From NCBI GenBank assembly GCA_018127085.1, contig CM030726.1:62001-126000 (forward strand): a stretch of 64,000 nt of DNA, in the 5' to 3' direction. A program made the translations under genes and the position numbers. The notes under the pieces are model-generated. The model searched no databases, had not been told where the DNA came from, and saw nothing but the letters and a program-made list of their open reading frames with translations. Shown here piece after piece: positions 59,768-64,000 of the stretch. How positions within the stretch are numbered: position 1 is the stretch's first letter; each line of letters begins with the position of its first letter. The stretch is from Pneumocystis sp. 'macacae' (Eukaryota; Ascomycota; Pneumocystomycetes; Pneumocystales; Pneumocystaceae).

Positions 59768-60403
59768 ATGCGAGAGATATACAAGCAGGTCGAGCTTGTG
59801 CTGCCGGCAGACGTCACAGTCAGCGCAAAGGCGCGCATTGTGCGTGTTGCGGGCCCGCGCGGCGAGCTGACAAAGAGCTTCCGGCACATCGACATCGACA
59901 TTGCGCTTGTCCAGCAGCGCCGGCTGGTGCTTGCCATTTGGCACGGCGGCAAGAAGCATCTTGCGTGTCTGCGGACAGTGCAGAGTCTGATCAAAAACAT
60001 GGTTGTCGGGGTAACGCAGGGCTTCCGCTACAAGGTGGGTGTGGGTGGGTGTGCAGCAGTGACCGTGCAGATGCGGTTTGTCTATGCACACTTCCCGATC
60101 AATGTGAGTGTGTCGGACGACGGGACAGAGGTCGAGATCCGCAACTTCCTGGGGGAGAAGGTGGTGCGGCGGGTGCGGCTGCTTATGGGGGTGACGGCAG
60201 AGATCTCCAAGACGCAGAAGGACGAGATTATCTTGGAGGGCATCAGCATCGACAATGTGTCGCAGTCTGCAGCGTCGATCCAGCAGGCGTGCAATGTGCG
60301 CAACAAAGAGTATGTGTGGGTGCAGAGGCAGCGCTGACGGAGTAGTATCCGCAAGTTTCTTGACGGCATCTATGTTTCTGCGCGCGAGACGATTGGTGCG
60401 TAG
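59768..60403 (+). CDS. RPL9: 60S ribosomal protein L9 (uL6)
   Basis: Readable eukaryotic uL6: [155 protein letters not shown] and SARETIGA. Two introns of 36 nt: one after FRYK (GTGGGT...GTGCAG), one within the KD codon pair (GTATGT...GAGTAG). Full length. Its codons end mostly in G or C, unlike the A/T-ending codons of RPL35 in the AT-rich part. Confidence 0.96.
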
Positions 60404-60949
60404 CCCCGGCACTGTGTGCACGGTGTATGCGCAGTGTATGCGCAGTATATGCGTGGTGTATGCGTGGTGTATGCACTGTGCACTGTTGTGCGCGCTGTAT
60501 GTGCACGTTGTATGCACGTATATACACTGTGTGTATTATATGTACGGTATATGCACATTATGTGTGTTGTATGTGCGTCGTATGCCTTGCATGCATTGTA
60601 TGTGCATACTGTGTATTGTATGCGTATGTGCATAGTATATGTGCCATACGCTGTGCATGTGTGTATGCGGTGTGGTGCGAGCACATGTGTGCTCGCAGGC
60701 AGTGTGTAGTGCAGAGCATAGTAAGTGTGCAGAATGTAGTGTATTGGAATAGGTATGAGGTGTCTATGAAATATATATGAAGTGTGTAAAGTGTATGTGG
60801 TGTGTATATAGAGTATATATAGAGTATATATCAAGTATATATGGAGTGTATATGGAGTGTATATGAGATTAGAATATGAGTGTGTGGACAGTGTACAAGT
60901 ATGAACATATGAGCAGACCGATGCATGGTGGCAGTGCAGCAGGCATAGA
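60404..60949. repeat. Long alternating purine-pyrimidine tract between RPL9 and PRP40
   Basis: About 450 bp of nearly uninterrupted alternating Y-R sequence: TGTATGCGCAG, TATATGCGTGG, TGCACTGTGCAC, TGTGCGCGCTG and TATATGTACGG units, grading rightwards into TGTATATGGAG repeats. It is the 3' flank of two convergent genes. Open frames in it are translation of the repeat (strings of C, V, Y, M and H) and not genes. Such sequence is prone to Z-DNA. Confidence 0.8.
60677..60696. other. Perfect 9-bp inverted repeat, 2-nt loop
   Basis: GCGAGCACA-TG-TGTGCTCGC: a perfect hairpin inside the alternating tract, between the 3' ends of RPL9 and PRP40. It could form a cruciform or act in transcript ends; no function is shown. 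Confidence 0.6.
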
Positions 60950-63432
60950 CTAGTGGATCTCGCCTTCCTCCTCGCTGGACTCGATGAGGGTAGTGTCGTC
61001 TTTGTTGTCCTTGTGGCTGTGTTCGGTGGGTGGGTGGTCCCTGTCGCTTTTTATACGCTGGAGGGTGAGCAGTGCAGAGAAGAGGGGAGAATACTTTGCG
61101 GTAGCGTGTGTCGCTATCGTTGCCACTGTCTCTGTCGTGGGATCTGTACTCGGGGTCTCGGGGGTCTCGATATAGGTGGTAATCGTGTCTTGAATGGCGG
61201 AGATCGGAGGGGTCTCTGTTTTTGGAGGAGGGTCTGGAGTACCTGGAGCGCGAGGACTTATGGTGAGGCCTAGAGGCGTCGTCCTTAGCCTCGAGTTTTT
61301 CTTTGAGGCGACGCATCTGCTTTTTGAAGGCAAGTTCGCGGTTTTCCTCGGAATCGACGGCCAGGAATTCCTGGGTATGTTCGATTCTTTTTCGGATGTC
61401 GGGCCATGTGTCTTCTGGATGGAGGGGGGGCCTGAGATGCTTAATCAGGTACCGCAGCTCGTTGATGCGGCGCTTCTGGCGCCTCTCGTCACTGCGTTTT
61501 TCGTTTTCGAGTCTGCGAAGAACTTTTTCGCGAAGCTGGACACTCAGATGAGGGAGGCAATGATTAGAATTTCTACCATGTCATATACTGAGGAAAGGGT
61601 ATGGTCGGAAAACTCGGCGCCTTTTTTGTCTTTGCGCATGAGGTCGGAAAACTGAGATAAAGTAGTTTTATCATTGAAATCAAATCTTTGTTCCTTAAAG
61701 AATCAGTGGAGAGGAAGCACAACTGCATATACTGACGTCCAAAATATCATAAGCGAGATTTCTTTTGTGTCTTATGTCCCGTTCAGCTTCTTCCACAATG
61801 TCCCAAAAAAGCTCCAAAGGTGTTGAGCCAGGCTGTCCTAGCATATTTTTATATCTTAGATCGTTTTTGATGATTGGATAAATAGTCATCCATTTTGTAC
61901 CAGGGCCTATTTTTTTTTCATGGTGCAGGTCTTGCAGTAATTTCTAGAGAAAATGAGTGCATGTGTATAGTTGAGAAGAGACAAATACGACAAATTCTTC
62001 GCGGTTTTTCCTTTCTATTCGCTGTTTTTTGGCCTTATTTGCCTGTCGCTGATCAACATAGATCCGTTCGAGACCTTTAATATGACTTTCATAAACAATT
62101 AAAATATCCAGATTACTTAATACTTGAAATTTTGGATTCGACTTGAAGTCAGGATGCTCTCGAAACTTCGCTTGGGCACTAGACCAACGTGAATATGGCT
62201 TTAGATTCAGAGATTCAAGTAATGCTGAAAATGCGTCCATTGCCTCATTCTTTATTTTGTGTTCATTCTCATTTTCAATGCGCTTTAATTCTGAAACATA
62301 TTCTTCGAAAAGTTGTCGCCTTTCTTCTTCATTATCTGTTGCTTTGAAAACAGTTTCTCCATCCAATATTTCGCGTGCAACCCTATCTTAGTAAGTCTTA
62401 CGCTTGAAATAATGTGTATAAATATCCCATCTTACCTCCATCTTGTATAATACTTGATTTCAGGATGTGTTTTAAGCATACGGTTGAAATCCGCTTTCAG
62501 TTTTGTCAACCGATCATGTTCTTTCTTTGACTCTTGCTTTTGAATTTCTTGTACATATTTTTCAAATGCCTGTTTCCGTTGTATTGGATCTTTAATTACA
62601 CGGTATTGAGGCTGTTTGATCACTGAACGCATTGTTTGCTCCCATGTCCAATTTGCACCAACACCACAGCGTTTTAACATCTTCATAAATACAGCTTCTG
62701 CTTCCTCCAGAGACGTATAGTTTTGCATTTCTTTTTCTTCTGATAATCCTGATGCTAACACCAATGGTAATGCTTTCCCGTCTGGCCCTATAGCTAGTGC
62801 TTCATCTCTAAGCATCATTTGGCGTTCATCATCTTGATTTGTTGTTCTTTCATCATTTTTTTGACCTAATGCCGCTCTAAAACGAATACTAGTTAAAATT
62901 TTTTTATAAAAATGAGTAGAAATACTGATTTTTCGATGAGTGTAGGGCCTCTATTGCTTTTTTACATGTTTCTGGCATATTCCATACTGATTCACCTGAA
63001 AAAACACGTTAGATCCAAAAGAGTGCTTACAATAATGCAGCAAATACTGCTAACACAATGATCTGTACCTGATTTTGTGTTATACCAGTACTTCCTGCCT
63101 CCTGGTGCCGTATACTCTTTCCAATTCAATTTCCCTATTTCAATCTATAGTACATTTAATTTCTTAAAATAAAGGAAAAAATACCAAAAAAAATATTTAT
63201 TCTAAATACTATAACTTACCTCTTCTTCTGTCTTAAGCTCATCAGGTTTTTCCCAAACTGATGTTTTTCCGTCACTCCAATAAATACGACCATCAGGTGC
63301 TTTGTATTCGCCCCACTTAGATGATTCTAACGAAGATGATTGTCCAGAAGCTAGTAAAGGCATTGATGATGCTGTCGTTACTTTATCTACATTCTCTCCT
63401 GCTCCTTGTTGCTGCCATGGAGGCGCAGACAT
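60950..63432 (-). CDS. PRP40: Pre-mRNA processing factor Prp40 (WW-FF protein)
   Basis: U1 snRNP-associated protein bridging 5' and 3' splice sites. Two WW domains: KWGEYKAPDGRIYWSDGKTS with VWEKP, and LNWKEYTAPGGRKYWYN. Then FF domains (AEAVFMKMLKRCGVGANWTW, RKQAFEKYVQEIQKQ; AMDAFSALLESLNLKPYSRW, ARKFREHP-like helices; QREELFWDIVEEAERDI). The RS/RD-rich tail includes SRSRYSRPSSKNRDPSD and ends SSEEEGEIH after a 37-nt intron near 61044-61080. The 5' part is AT-rich (about 33 % at 62221-62280) and the last 700 bp lie in the GC-rich island (about 57 % at 61201-61260). Confidence 0.92.
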
Positions 63433-63838
63433 GGTGAAACTTATTTAGCTGTAGTGGTGGAAAGAAAATCTCGAGATCGTCATCGGCTAAGTTTCTATAG
63501 ACTAAAGGTATTAAATATTATAAAAAAAACAAAAAAAAAGCATAGAAAATAGTGACAAAATGTTATTGAAATACACCATATGCAAATAGATTTAGTTTTA
63601 AGGAATATACAATTAATACTGATACATACTTAGTATTAAATACAGAGTATTTAAATAGATATACTGATGTAAAATATAATTTGGAAGATGTATTTTTCTT
63701 GTAAATATAAAATTCATGCATAATTGTTCAAATTCCCAGAGTTTAAATTAGGTGTACAGATTTTTTATAGAAGTAGAGAGTAATATGTTTCTCTGTAATA
63801 ATTTATTCACACCTTTTAGCATTTATATATAGCACTAA
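63433..63838. other. Intergenic, AT-rich
   Basis: Promoter side of PRP40 and 3' flank of the last gene. Nothing recognised. Confidence 0.45.
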
Positions 63839-64000
63839 TTACGGTTTCTTTTCTTCAGGAGTTGTTTTTAAAACAGCGGGTGCTTTGGGTAAAGTTGTAC
63901 CTGTTCCTTTCTTTTGTAATGTATTTTGATTTAATTTATTAATAACTGTTAATGCCTGAGCAACCATGCTATTAATATCGCTACTTAAGTGTTAATTATT
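63839..64000 (-). CDS. 3' end of an unidentified gene (runs off window)
   Basis: A terminal exon reads DINSMVAQALTVINKLNQNT, LQKKGTGTTLPKAPAVLKTT, PEEKKP before a TAA. An acceptor-like TTAACACTTAAG lies about 10 nt before it, near 63985. The tail is K/T/P-rich and uninformative. I cannot name the protein. Confidence 0.5.

Noticed and set aside
60416..60834. Open frames rich in C, V, Y, M and H in the tract after RPL9
   Set aside because: They translate a low-complexity alternating repeat in every frame on both strands and cannot be told from noise.
60404..60949. Alternating repeat as a CRISPR array or centromere
   Set aside because: No fixed repeat-spacer pattern; the organism is a eukaryote; the tract is short and flanked closely by housekeeping genes.
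56570..61680. GC-rich island as bacterial or other contaminant, or as horizontally acquired DNA
   Set aside because: PRP40 reads continuously from AT-rich into GC-rich sequence, genes inside have the same kind of very short introns as the rest, and they are ordinary eukaryotic housekeeping genes (RPL9, BCAT). Misassembly is not formally excluded.

Overview
The window is fungal nuclear DNA. Genes are densely packed on both strands and broken by many very short introns (mostly about 36-60 nt), with short intergenic gaps. Most of the sequence is strongly AT-rich (single 60-nt lines counted by hand run from about 17 to 35 % G+C). Gene content and relatedness (Brc1-, Hst4-, GPN3- and Trm7-type proteins, mitochondrial LeuRS and ProRS, V-ATPase, a SPX protein) point to Taphrinomycotina. 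A Pneumocystis-like genome is my best guess, but it is an inference. Genus-specific markers such as major surface glycoprotein genes are not present. CDS coordinates below are gene spans that include introns; splice sites were inferred by reading frames by eye.

Layout. 1-4215 holds the 5' part of a BRCT-repeat DNA-damage protein (minus), tRNA-Thr(UGU) and GPN3. This segment is a GC-enriched peak whose flanks decay inside both genes. 4400-15100 holds an Hst3/4-type sirtuin, PGK, Sem1/Dss1, the Golgi SNARE Gos1, Atp10, an unidentified coiled-coil protein and Bud22. 16200-25200 holds mitochondrial LeuRS, RPL35, a PP2A activator (PTPA), Trm7 and a SPX-aspartoacylase-like fusion. 25660-37500 holds a telobox-Myb protein, the helicase Mak5, an unidentified small gene, SUMO, an R3HCC1L-like RNA-binding protein, Nas6 and a TMF/Sgm1 golgin. 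38200-56380 holds V-ATPase H (Vma13), Mak21/Noc1, mitochondrial ProRS, V-ATPase C (Vma5), Nup84/Nup107 and the vacuolar Ca2+-ATPase Pmc1. 56570-61680 is a striking GC-rich island (55-67 % on counted lines). It carries a hot-dog thioesterase, a branched-chain aminotransferase (BCAT), a small membrane protein, RPL9 and the 3' end of PRP40. PRP40 continues into AT-rich sequence, followed by the 3' end of an unidentified gene.

Main points. (1) Two GC-rich islands sit in an AT-rich genome. Their edges cut through conserved genes, so they look like local compositional events (for example GC-biased conversion at recombination hotspots) and not foreign DNA. Both contain long alternating purine-pyrimidine intergenic tracts. 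(2) Both ribosomal-protein genes carry TTAGGG-like (telobox) motifs about 40-46 bp upstream of their ATG, and a telobox-Myb protein is encoded in the same window. (3) An SPX domain is joined to a zinc-hydrolase (AstE/aspartoacylase-type) domain. (4) The thioesterase reading frame runs without a stop into BCAT. (5) Several introns are non-canonical: GC-AG, one apparent GA-AG, and frequent AAG acceptors.
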